From NCBI GenBank assembly GCA_963663975.2, contig CAXXRA010000011.1, forward strand, positions 124,001-188,000: DNA of 64,000 nucleotides. Direction: 5' to 3'. Source of the stretch: JANQRX01 sp963663975 (lineage in GTDB: Bacteria > Pseudomonadota > Alphaproteobacteria > Rhizobiales > Kaistiaceae). The position numbers and the translations under genes were made by a program. Numbering within the stretch: the stretch's first letter is position 1; each line of letters opens with the position of its first letter. The notes under the pieces were generated by a model. It had not been told where the DNA came from. It was given only the letters and a program-made list of their open reading frames with translations, and did no database searches. Shown in pieces: positions 18,114 through 25,741 of this stretch.

Positions 18114-19730
18114 ATGCTGAGCGCTGCAAACGTCAATCTGTCGGTGTTCGATACGCCGATCCTGCGTAACGTCGCGTTCGAGATCGGCGAAGGCGAGATC
18201 TTCGGGCTGATCGGCGAATCGGGTTCGGGCAAGTCTATGACGGCCTACACGATCATGGGCCTGACACCTGTCGGTTCGAAGAGAAGCGGCCGCATCGTGC
18301 TCGACGGCGACAACCTGCTGGACAAGACCGAGGCGCAGATGTGCGCGATCCGCGGCGGCAGCGTCGGCATGGTGTTCCAGGAGCCGATGACGGCGCTCAA
18401 CCCGGTCAAGACCATCGGCGAGCAGGTCGGCGAAACGGCGATGATCCACGGTGCCATGGGCAGACGGGAAGCCGCGGCGCTGGCGCGCGGGACACTCGAC
18501 CGGGTCGGCCTGCCGGCCGATCGGTTTCCGCTCGACCGATATCCGCACGAACTCTCGGGCGGGCAGCGCCAGCGCGTGGTCATCGCCATGGCGATTGCTC
18601 TGCGGCCCCGCCTGCTGATCGCCGACGAACCCACCACGGCCCTCGACGTGACCACCCAGGCTCAGATCATCATGCTTCTGCGGCAACTCGTTTCCGAAGA
18701 CGGCATGGCGCTGATGCTGATCACCCATGATCTCGGGGTGGTGGCCGATATCGCCGACCACATCGCCATCATGAAGGATGGCGAGGTCGTCGAAGCCGGC
18801 GAGACGGTGTCGCTGTTCAGGAACATGACCCATCCCTATTCGCGGGCGCTGTTCGAAGCCTCCGATCATGTTCCCGACCGAACATCATCGCAGGCCACAG
18901 GCGACACGCCGATCCTGGAGGTCGCGGATGTGGTGCGCGACTACCAGCTGCCGCGTACCTCGCTGTTTGCCCCACCGGCTCACTTCCGCGCCGTCGACGG
19001 TGTCAGCTTCACCATTCGGCGGGGCGAAAGCCTCGGTCTGGTGGGAGAGAGCGGCTGCGGCAAGTCGACCCTGACTCGGGCGATCCTGGCGCTCGAGCAG
19101 GTGCAGGGCGGCACGATCTCGATCGACGGCGAGCCGATCAGCGCCGATGCCGAAATCGCCCATCGCGCCCGCCGCAAGATGCAGGTCGTGTTCCAGGACC
19201 CGTATGGTTCGTTCAATCCGCGCCACCGGGTCGAGCGGCTGGTGGCGGAACCGTTCCACCTCCTGAGCGAAAAGCCGTCAGCCGGGGAGCGGCGCGCGCG
19301 AGTCGAAGCGGTCCTGGCCAATGTGGGGCTGGCCGCGGCCGACGCCGACAAATACATCCACGAGTTTTCCGGTGGCCAGCGCCAGCGCGTGGCGATCGCC
19401 CGGGCACTGATTATCGAACCCGAACTGATCATCCTCGATGAGGCGGTCTCGGCGCTGGACGTGTCGATCAGAGCGCAAATCCTGGACCTTCTTGCCGACC
19501 TCACGGCGCGGCTCAATATCTCCTATCTTTTCATCGCCCATGACCTGTCGGTCGTCCGCGCCATCACCGACCGGGTGTTGGTGATGAAGGCGGGGCAGAT
19601 CGTCGAAGAGGGACCGACTGAACAGATTTTTAAGGCCGCGCAGCATCCCTATACGCAGGCGCTGATCGCCGCCACGCCCAACATCGATCGCGCTCTTGCC
19701 GCCCGCAGCAAAGGCGCCGCAGCGGGGTAA
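18114..19730 (+). CDS. fused DppD-DppF double ATPase of the peptide-type ABC transporter
   Basis: The 538-residue protein contains two complete ABC domains. The first has Walker A GESGSGKS (34-41), signature LSGGQRQRVVIAMAI and Walker B LLIADEPTTALD. The second has Walker A GESGCGKS (about 310-317), signature FSGGQRQRVAIARAL and Walker B LIILDEAVSALD; here the usual DEP is DEA, a conservative change seen in this family. Each half ends in the oligopeptide-type C-terminal extension (THPYSRALFEA, QHPYTQALIAATP). The fusion replaces separate DppD and DppF and powers the transporter from the cytoplasmic side. Confidence 0.92.
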   Translation: MLSAANVNLSVFDTPILRNVAFEIGEGEIFGLIGESGSGKSMTAYTIMGLTPVGSKRSGRIVLDGDNLLDKTEAQMCAIRGGSVGMVFQEPMTALNPVKTIGEQVGETAMIHGAMGRREAAALARGTLDRVGLPADRFPLDRYPHELSGGQRQRVVIAMAIALRPRLLIADEPTTALDVTTQAQIIMLLRQLVSEDGMALMLITHDLGVVADIADHIAIMKDGEVVEAGETVSLFRNMTHPYSRALFEASDHVPDRTSSQATGDTPILEVADVVRDYQLPRTSLFAPPAHFRAVDGVSFTIRRGESLGLVGESGCGKSTLTRAILALEQVQGGTISIDGEPISADAEIAHRARRKMQVVFQDPYGSFNPRHRVERLVAEPFHLLSEKPSAGERRARVEAVLANVGLAAADADKYIHEFSGGQRQRVAIARALIIEPELIILDEAVSALDVSIRAQILDLLADLTARLNISYLFIAHDLSVVRAITDRVLVMKAGQIVEEGPTEQIFKAAQHPYTQALIAATPNIDRALAARSKGAAAG

Positions 19731-19827
19731 TCGGAGCGCTGAACAAAGCAAACTGCATGGGCTGCGGGGACGCGATGAGCGATTTCGGCCGGCCCTGGCC
19801 GGCGAAATCCGAACTGGTGGAGGCACT

Positions 19828-20574
19828 ATGCGACTGGAAGGCAAGACTTCGATCGTCACCGGAGCCGGCTCGGGTTTCGGGGCCGGGATCGCACGCAAAT
19901 TCGCCGCCGAGGGGGCGAAGGTGGTCATCGCCGACATCAATCTCGAGGCGGCCGAGGCAACAGCAGGGGAGATTGGTTCGGCGGCCGTCGCCGTTCGTAC
20001 CGATGTCGCCGACGGAGACAGCGTCAAGGCACTGGCCAGGGACGCAATCGATCGTTTCGGCACCGTCGACATCCTCGTCAACAATGCCGGGATCACCCAT
20101 TTACCACAGCCGATGGAGGACGTGGGCGAGGATGAGTTCGATCGGGTGTTCGCCGTCAACGCCAAATCGGTCTATCTCACGGCGCGCGAGCTGGTGCCCC
20201 ATTTCAAGGCGCGAACAGGCGGGGTGATCCTCAACATCGCTTCGACCGCGGGCGTCAGCCCGAGACCCAATCTCAGTTGGTACAACGCATCCAAGGGGTG
20301 GATGATCACCGCCACCAAGGCGATGGCGATCGAACTCGCGCTGCATCGCATTCGCGTCAACGCGCTGAACCCAGTGGCTGGAGAAACGCCGCTGCTGAAA
20401 AGTTTTCTAGGCGAGGATACGCCGGAGAAGCGGGCGAAGTTTCTGGCGACGATCCCGCTCCACCGGTTCTCGACGCCGGCCGATATCGGCAACGCCGCCT
20501 GCTATCTGTGCTCGGACGAGGCCTCGATGGTGACCGGGGTTGCCATGGAGGTCGATGGCGGGCGCTGTATCTAG
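19828..20574 (+). CDS. SDR-family oxidoreductase
   Basis: ATG 19828 follows GGTGGAGG and is chosen over an upstream in-frame codon at 19696 that overlaps the ATPase gene. The 248-residue classical SDR shows the cofactor motif TGAGSGFG (11-18), an acidic residue after beta-2 (VIADINLE, favouring NAD), NNAG, the catalytic Ser in NIASTAG, and Tyr152-x3-Lys156 (YNASK). It is the last gene of the gcdH-M20-transporter run, 97 bases after the ATPase. Its substrate is unknown. Its stop TAG is part of a CTAG in which a palindromic element is inserted. Confidence 0.88.
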   Translation: MRLEGKTSIVTGAGSGFGAGIARKFAAEGAKVVIADINLEAAEATAGEIGSAAVAVRTDVADGDSVKALARDAIDRFGTVDILVNNAGITHLPQPMEDVGEDEFDRVFAVNAKSVYLTARELVPHFKARTGGVILNIASTAGVSPRPNLSWYNASKGWMITATKAMAIELALHRIRVNALNPVAGETPLLKSFLGEDTPEKRAKFLATIPLHRFSTPADIGNAACYLCSDEASMVTGVAMEVDGGRCI

Positions 20575-20841
20575 AGTATTCCGACCAATTTGACCCATCC
20601 TGACGGAGCTTCTTGGTGACAAGATCAAGCAAGGGATTGACGAACGCATCTGGATACGGTCGAGAGACCTTGCGCAGGAATTGGCGCAAAATAGTCCGTC
20701 CCTTCGGGTTTGTTGATTGACGGCCTCCCAATGCCGAACCAATCTCGAACGATGCGCGGTGCATCGCCCTTCGATCGTTTCAACACTGGATCGCCTCCCC
20801 GATCGTGAAACAGAATTGCGTCTAATTGGTCGGAAAATGCT
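20575..20841. repeat. palindromic MITE-like element, copy 1, in a CTAG target
   Basis: The element is flanked by CTAG (20571-20574 and 20842-20845). Its ends are inverted repeats: AGTATTCCGACCAATTTGA at the left, and AGCATTTTCCGACCAATTAGA when the right end is read inward. The core 20602-20700 matches the reverse complement of a second element at 50217-50316 (76 of about 100 bases by ungapped eye count). About 130 extra bases (20701-20830) are not in the other copy. The left CTAG contains the TAG stop of the SDR gene. No transposase is encoded, so it would need to be mobilised in trans. This element accounts for most of the gene-free stretch 20575-20966. Confidence 0.75.
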
Positions 20842-20926
20842 CTAGGCGCGATCCGGCTGCCGCCTTGATTGGCGGCGGGTTGGGATGCCGGCTTCCCACA
20901 GGCGACTTGTGTTTTCCGATTTGATG

Positions 20927-20954
20927 AGTTATTTAACTCATAGGTTAAATAACT
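20927..20954. promoter_or_regulatory. perfect palindromic operator upstream of the DUF899 gene
   Basis: AGTTATTTAAC (20927-20937) and GTTAAATAACT (20944-20954) form a perfect 11-base inverted repeat with a six-base spacer, 13 bases before the ATG of the DUF899 gene. The form resembles operators of ArsR/SmtB-type winged-helix repressors. DUF899 genes are often linked to such regulators, but none is encoded here, so a regulator would act from elsewhere. A repressor bound here would block the ribosome-site region. Confidence 0.6.
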
Positions 20955-20966
20955 GGGAAGAACCCG

Positions 20967-21824
20967 ATGAGTGAACCAAGAATCGTCGACCGTGAGGAAT
21001 GGCTGCAAGAACGCCGCCAGTTGCTGACCCGTGAAAAGGCGCTGACGAAGGAAGTCGATCGCCTCAGCCAGGCGCGGCGCGCATTGCCGTGGGTCCGAAT
21101 CGACAGCGCGTATACCTTTGAGGCGCCGGAGGGCGAGGTGACGCTGGCCGGCCTGTTCGGCGGCCTGAGCCAGTTGGTCGTATACCATTTCATGTTTGGG
21201 CCCGACTGGCAGGAAGGGTGCGTGAGCTGCTCCTTCTGGGCTGACAATTTCGACGGCGTACAATCGCATTTGGCGGCGCGCGACATTGCGTTCGCCGCGA
21301 TTTCCTTTGCGCCACTCGAAAAAATCATGCCGTTCAGGGAGCGCATGGGATGGCAGTTCCGCTGGGTGTCGTCGCAGGGCACCTCGTTCAATCGGGATTT
21401 TCACGTGAGCTTCGGTGCCGATCACAAGGCGGACGATCCGGTCGACTACAACTTCACCATCAGAACCTTTCCTTCCGAGGAAGCACAGGGCATCAGCGTG
21501 TTCTCCAAGGATGAGGATGGCGCGGTCTTCCATACCTATTCGGCCTATGGCCGTGGCGTGGAAGTGATCAACGGAGCTTACGCCTTCATGGACATGGTGC
21601 CGAAGGGACGGGATGAGGGTGGACGGGCCGATGCGTTGGTTGCGTCATCACGACCGTTACCAGCCTTCCAACGCCTAGCTCTGCCGGCCGGCCGGCAGAG
21701 CGTCCCGTACCACGCCGGACGCACCACCAACCGATTCTGCGGGTTGACAGGTGGGACCGGTGTTCATATTTTCCGCCGCTGTCCGCGCCACGTACCGGAA
21801 GAGGGCCGTTATGAAAGTACGTAA
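20967..21824 (+). CDS. DUF899 thioredoxin-like protein with a frameshifted C-terminus
   Basis: Residues 1-217 are a DUF899 (AhpC/TSA-like fold) domain: DREEWLQERRQLLTREKALT, LFGGLSQLVVYHFMFGPDW, GCVSCSFWADNFDG and INGAYAFMDMVPKGRDE. Family proteins end with a W-x-R-H-H-D-R-Y segment. That segment (GPMRWLRHHDRY-QPSNA, stop 21676-21678) is present but one frame off, because of one extra G in the run at 21617-21619. As sequenced, translation instead adds about 70 unrelated residues and overlaps the rpmJ start. Either a recent mutation or a base error. The natural gene is probably 20967-21678. Function unknown; membership suggests a redox role. Confidence 0.8.
   Translation: MSEPRIVDREEWLQERRQLLTREKALTKEVDRLSQARRALPWVRIDSAYTFEAPEGEVTLAGLFGGLSQLVVYHFMFGPDWQEGCVSCSFWADNFDGVQSHLAARDIAFAAISFAPLEKIMPFRERMGWQFRWVSSQGTSFNRDFHVSFGADHKADDPVDYNFTIRTFPSEEAQGISVFSKDEDGAVFHTYSAYGRGVEVINGAYAFMDMVPKGRDEGGRADALVASSRPLPAFQRLALPAGRQSVPYHAGRTTNRFCGLTGGTGVHIFRRCPRHVPEEGRYEST
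21678..21701 (+). terminator. 24-base perfect GC palindrome after the natural DUF899 stop
   Basis: GCTCTGCCGGCC is followed directly by its exact reverse complement GGCCGGCAGAGC, starting at the last base of the natural stop codon. It can form a strong hairpin but has no T run, so it may be a processing or Rho-assisted stop rather than a classical terminator. It lies before rpmJ. Confidence 0.4.
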
Positions 21825-21936
21825 TTCGCTCCGCTCTCTTCGCGGACGCCATCGCGGCAACCGTCTGGTTCGCCGCCGCGGCAGGGTCTTCGTGATCAAC
21901 AAGACCAATCGGCGCTTCAAAGCCCGCCAGGGTTAG
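21811..21936 (+). CDS. rpmJ: 50S ribosomal protein L36
   Basis: The 41-residue protein MKVRNSLRSLRGRHRGNRLV followed by RRRGRVFVINKTNRRFKARQG is the zinc-free (C-minus) L36 typical of many proteobacteria: the zinc-ligand Cys residues of the C-plus form are absent, and KVRNSL and NKT-RFKARQG are conserved. ATG 21811 is the only sensible start. It is a component of the large ribosomal subunit near the peptidyl-transferase region of 23S rRNA. Confidence 0.95.
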   Translation: MKVRNSLRSLRGRHRGNRLVRRRGRVFVINKTNRRFKARQG

Positions 21937-21992
21937 CTTCGGCCATATTTGTCGCTTTGACGACCGGGCCTTGCCGCCCTATCGTTGCGGGA

Positions 21993-22574
21993 ATGCGGAT
22001 TGCCCCTGCGGCCATCGTTGCGCTTTGCCTTGTCGCGGCCTGGGCTTGGGTTGAGGTGCGGCCGGCGGCGGCTCAGGAGTCCCAGGCCAGCGTCGAGCAG
22101 CAGATCGACGAAGCCTTTGTAACGCTTCAGACCAGCCAAAACCGCCAAGCCGCCAAAATCGCCGAGAGGCGAATCATCGCGCTGTGGCTCGATTCAGGCA
22201 GCGCGACCATCGACTTACTGATGTCGTGGACGCTTCGCGCCATGGACGAAGAGGACTACCCGCTCGCGCTCGATTATCTCGACCGCATCATCACCCTCAA
22301 GCCCGACTACGCAGAGGGTTGGAACAAGCGAGCGACGGTGTTCTTCCTGGTCGACGAGTTCGCCAAGTCGCTTGCCGATATCGAGCAGGTGCTGGCGCTC
22401 GAACCGCGCCATTTCGGGGCGCTGAGCGGCTTGGGAATGATCCTGAGCGAAATTGGTGAGCATCAGCGGGCGATCGGCGTCTTCCGCCAGGCGCTGGCGG
22501 TCGATCCCTTGCTCGACAACGTTCGCGAAGCGCTCGACAAACTTCTCGCGGACAATGCCGGAACAAATATCTAG
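21993..22574 (+). CDS. TPR-repeat protein with signal peptide
   Basis: ATG 21993 starts a signal peptide (MRIAPAAIVALCLVAAWAWV, cleavage near AAAQ-ES). The 193-residue product then has tetratricopeptide-like repeats: ALDYLDRIITLKPDYAEGWN, EFAKSLADIEQVLALEPRHF and EHQRAIGVFRQALAVDPLL. TPRs mediate protein-protein contacts, so a periplasmic scaffold role is likely but not specific. It is 56 bases after rpmJ and convergent with pyk. Similar TPR genes occur next to rpmJ or pyk in related genomes. Confidence 0.8.
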   Translation: MRIAPAAIVALCLVAAWAWVEVRPAAAQESQASVEQQIDEAFVTLQTSQNRQAAKIAERRIIALWLDSGSATIDLLMSWTLRAMDEEDYPLALDYLDRIITLKPDYAEGWNKRATVFFLVDEFAKSLADIEQVLALEPRHFGALSGLGMILSEIGEHQRAIGVFRQALAVDPLLDNVREALDKLLADNAGTNI

Positions 22575-22620
22575 CTAGAGCCGAACCAGCTTCGAAGGGC
22601 TCTGGACCGTCCCCGAGCTA

Positions 22621-24033
22621 TCACTCCACATAGGCGATGCGGACCATGTTGGTGGCGCCAGGTGTCCCGAACGGGATACCAGCGGTGATAATGATACGGT
22701 CGCCGACTTTGGCGAAGCCGTCCTGCCGGGCAACCTCAGCAGCGCGCCGGACCATGCCCTCGAAATCGTCAGGCTCGGCTCCGAACACGCAGTGAAGGCC
22801 CCACACCAGCGATAGACGACGTGCCGTCGCAACCACCGGCGACAGGGCGATGATGGGCGTCGGCGGCCGTTCACGGGCGGCGCGCATCGCGGTCGTGCCG
22901 GAAGCGGTGAAACAGCAGATCGCCGCCAGATTGAGCGTCTCGGCCATCTGCCGCGCCGCCGCCGAAATCGCATCAGCCCCGGTCGGATCGGGCTCGGTAT
23001 GCTGTGCGCGGAGGATATCGGAGTAGTTGGGATCGCGTTCGACCTGAACGGCAATTCTGTTCATTGTGGCGACCGCCTCGGCCGGGTAACTGCCGGCCGC
23101 CGATTCGGCCGACAGCATGATGGAGTCGGCGCCTTCAAACACGGCGTTTGCAACATCCGACACCTCGGCCCGCGTCGGCGTCGGCGCCGAGATCATCGAT
23201 TCGAGCATCTGGGTGGCGACGACGACCGGCTTGCCCGCCCGCCGGCAGGCGCGAATGATCTGCTTCTGGATGCCGGGGACCTGCTCCAGCGGCATCTCGA
23301 CACCGAGATCGCCGCGCGCAACCATCAGGGCGTCGGCGGCCTCGATGATCTCGTCGAGGCGACCAACCGCCTGAGGTTTTTCGACCTTGGCCAGCACCGC
23401 CGCCCGTCCTCTGGCCACCTTGCGAACTTCCGCCAGGTCATCCGGCCGCTGGATGAATGACAACGCAACCCAGTCGATGCCGGCGTTCAGCGCGGCCTCG
23501 AGGTCAGAGCGATCCTTGTCGGTCAAGGAGCTGAAACCGATCGTGGTGTCGGGCACGCTCACCCCCTTGCGGCTGGAAAGCGACGTTCCGGCTTCCACGC
23601 GGGTCACCGCGTGGGAGGGGTGGCAGTCGGTGGCGACCAATTGCACCTTGCCGTCGTCGAGCAGCAGGCGATGCCCCGGCTCCAGCGCGGCGAGAATTTC
23701 GGGATGCGGCAGCTCGACCCTGTCGCGATCGCCGGGCTCGGGATTGGAATCGAGGGTGAAGACCTGTCCCGGTTCCAGATCAATCGCGTCTTCGGCAAAA
23801 GCGCCAAGCCGCAATTTGGGTCCCTGAAGATCAACCAGGATTCCGATTGGCCGGCCGGCTGATGCTTCGATGGCACGTATGGAAGCGACCAGTTCGCGCA
23901 TCGCGTCGTGATCGGTGTGGCTCATATTGATGCGGAAGATGTCGGCACCGGCATCGAACAGGCGGTGGATCACCTTGCTGGTCGATGAGGCAGGGCCGAG
24001 CGTGGCGAGAATCTTGACTTTGCGGGCTCTCAT
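22621..24033 (-). CDS. pyk: pyruvate kinase
   Basis: The start at ATG 24033 (MRARKVKILATLGPASSTSK) gives 470 residues. The open frame runs 60 codons further upstream through the neighbouring gene, which is not natural. Pyruvate kinase features are clear: the N-terminal TLGPAS, DIFRINMSHTDH, VDLQGPKLRLG, the active-site segment MVARGDLGVEMPLEQVPGIQ and the K+/Mg2+-site motif ATQMLESM. It makes pyruvate and ATP from phosphoenolpyruvate. The ATG overlaps the stop of the DUF1036 gene (TAATG), so the two are translationally coupled. Confidence 0.95.
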   Translation of the reverse strand: MRARKVKILATLGPASSTSKVIHRLFDAGADIFRINMSHTDHDAMRELVASIRAIEASAGRPIGILVDLQGPKLRLGAFAEDAIDLEPGQVFTLDSNPEPGDRDRVELPHPEILAALEPGHRLLLDDGKVQLVATDCHPSHAVTRVEAGTSLSSRKGVSVPDTTIGFSSLTDKDRSDLEAALNAGIDWVALSFIQRPDDLAEVRKVARGRAAVLAKVEKPQAVGRLDEIIEAADALMVARGDLGVEMPLEQVPGIQKQIIRACRRAGKPVVVATQMLESMISAPTPTRAEVSDVANAVFEGADSIMLSAESAAGSYPAEAVATMNRIAVQVERDPNYSDILRAQHTEPDPTGADAISAAARQMAETLNLAAICCFTASGTTAMRAARERPPTPIIALSPVVATARRLSLVWGLHCVFGAEPDDFEGMVRRAAEVARQDGFAKVGDRIIITAGIPFGTPGATNMVRIAYVE

Positions 24034-24599
24034 TAGCCGCCGATACCGACTTCCGGCTGTCCCGGCTCGGTCAACTGCACCGTCCAGCTTTTCTGCTCGC
24101 CGGTGTCGACCTCGAAGAAGCCGGAGCTTTCGTATCCGCGCGCGACACAATTGCGGATGCCCCGGATCGTGAACATCTTGTCGCGCGTGCACATGGTTGC
24201 TCTGCCGCCCCACAGCCCGCCATGGTCATAGTCCACGGCATAGATGTAATAGAAACGCGATACCAAGGTTCCGCCGACCAGCGTCTCGCACGCTCCCGCG
24301 GTGATGTTCCACCAGCCCTCGGTCGCCCAGTCGTTGTTCTGCTTGTAGCCGATGGCGACGCCGACACGGCTGGATGTCTTGTTGCACAATCGCAGTCCCG
24401 CGGACTCGCCTTCACTGCCGATGCCGCCCGAAACGCCGGCCACGACCGATCCCTGGGCCAGGAGACGGGCCTCGGTGTCAACTCCAGGTTGGCGCAGCAG
24501 GACGAATGCCACGGCAGCGATCACGATCAGGGCGGCAAGGCTGCCGCCGACGACGACCTGTCGGTGCCGCGATGTGATGGTCTTTGATCGTCTCGCCAC
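24033..24599 (-). CDS. DUF1036 membrane-anchored protein
   Basis: The 188-residue protein has a basic N-terminus, one membrane helix (about residues 16-34, VVVGGSLAALIVIAAVAFVL) and an exported DUF1036 domain: LRLCNKTSSRVGVAIGYK, EGWWNITAGACETLV, YYIYAVDYDHGG and FTIRGIRNC. Four or more Cys suggest disulfides outside the cytoplasm. DUF1036 proteins are commonly encoded just upstream of pyk in alphaproteobacteria, as here, with overlapping stop and start. The biochemical function is unknown. Confidence 0.85.
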   Translation of the reverse strand: MARRSKTITSRHRQVVVGGSLAALIVIAAVAFVLLRQPGVDTEARLLAQGSVVAGVSGGIGSEGESAGLRLCNKTSSRVGVAIGYKQNNDWATEGWWNITAGACETLVGGTLVSRFYYIYAVDYDHGGLWGGRATMCTRDKMFTIRGIRNCVARGYESSGFFEVDTGEQKSWTVQLTEPGQPEVGIGG

Positions 24600-24701
24600 G
24601 GCGGATCAGCTTCAAATCCGTTGCTGGAACCAGAGTCACTTATGCCGCGTGCGGTAACACCGGTCAACGAACCCGCACGGTCATCAACCGAAACGGCAGC
24701 T

Positions 24702-25658
24702 TCAAGGCGGGGTCCGCACGCTCTTCCGTGAGCCGGGCCGGGCGATAAAAACCCCCACCAGGATCGTCGCCCCGCCGATGATCTGGAGGGCAACCACCGG
24801 CTCGCCCAACAATAGCCACGCGAACCCCGCGGCGGCAATTGCTTCGATGAAAATGATCAGCGACGAGAAGGCAGCCGGCAAATGCCCCAGCGCGTAGGCC
24901 AGCAGCCCTTGTCCGGCGGCGTGGGAAATGAACGCCAATCCGGCCAATGCGGCCAGACCGGAGGCGGTCTGCGGCAGCAGGCTGTCTTCCAACAGCAGCG
25001 TCACCGCCAACAGAATCGCCGCCGATATCAGCGATGAGACAAACACGATCCTGCCCGAACCGGAGGTGCGCCGGGCGGCCCGCACCGCAAGAAAGTACAT
25101 TCCGAAAAAGAACGATGTGGCAACGCCGTAGACGTCGCCGATGAGGCGATCGGGCGCCAGGCTGAAATTCGTCCCGACCAGGGCGGCCGCGCCGAGGATG
25201 CACAGCAGCAGCCCGGAGATGACACCGCGGTTGACGCGCTCGCCGATCAGCAGGCTGGAACCCAGCACCACCCAAACCGGGGCCATGGTTGCCAGCAGCG
25301 TCGCATTGGCGACGGAGGTATTGACGATCGCCAAATGCCAAAAGAACAGATCGCTGGCGAACAGCGCTCCAGCCAGAAGAATGGCGATGTCGGGCCGGAA
25401 CAGGCTCCGCGACGAACGGTCGTCGCCAGCCCGGCGCCGGATTCGTTCTTCCGCGGCAGCCCACGCCCACAGGATCGGCAACGCCAGTGCGGTTCGCCAG
25501 AATGCGCTGGCAAAAGGCCCGACATCGGCCAGGCGAACGAATATCGGCGACAGACCCATGGCGATGGCGCCGAGAACGACCGCGGCGACCGGCAAGGCGG
25601 TGCGCGTGGCGGAGCTTGGCCCGGTGTGGTGAGGGGCGGATGCGTCAGACCCGATCAT
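24702..25658 (-). CDS. EamA/DMT-family transporter
   Basis: The 318-residue protein has about ten hydrophobic helices arranged as two EamA repeats of five. The first starts with ALPVAAVVLGAIAMGLSPIF and includes ASAFWRTALALPILWAW; the second includes DVYGVATSFFFGMYFLAVRA and LGHLPAAFSSLIIFIEAIAA, ending LQIIGGATILVGVFIARPG. These drug/metabolite transporters export amino acids, purines or other metabolites. Specificity cannot be predicted. The gene is divergent from the N-formylglutamate amidohydrolase gene. Confidence 0.88.
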   Translation of the reverse strand: MIGSDASAPHHTGPSSATRTALPVAAVVLGAIAMGLSPIFVRLADVGPFASAFWRTALALPILWAWAAAEERIRRRAGDDRSSRSLFRPDIAILLAGALFASDLFFWHLAIVNTSVANATLLATMAPVWVVLGSSLLIGERVNRGVISGLLLCILGAAALVGTNFSLAPDRLIGDVYGVATSFFFGMYFLAVRAARRTSGSGRIVFVSSLISAAILLAVTLLLEDSLLPQTASGLAALAGLAFISHAAGQGLLAYALGHLPAAFSSLIIFIEAIAAAGFAWLLLGEPVVALQIIGGATILVGVFIARPGSRKSVRTPP

Positions 25659-25741
25659 CGGCGATTGGGGGATGTTGCAGGCACCAGAGCGATCGCTTCC
25701 TATGGCATCGAACCCACGCCGTCACTATTATTCACTCCGTT

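Noticed and set aside
17204..18232. Long minus-strand open frame of about 340 codons opposite the DppC-type gene
   Set aside because: It is antisense to a clear permease, is full of Arg/His/Asp-rich sequence typical of GC-rich shadow frames, and has no domain. Similar shadows opposite the sulfatase (6903-7880), pntAA (36800-37822) and tkt (57947-59929) were rejected for the same reason.
20927..20954. CtrA site in the palindrome before the DUF899 gene
   Set aside because: The TTAA half-sites are separated by eight bases, not seven, and the symmetry is longer than a CtrA site, so a dimeric repressor operator fits better.
21678..21701. 24-base palindrome as a strong intrinsic terminator
   Set aside because: There is no T run after the hairpin, so it is listed only as a weak candidate.
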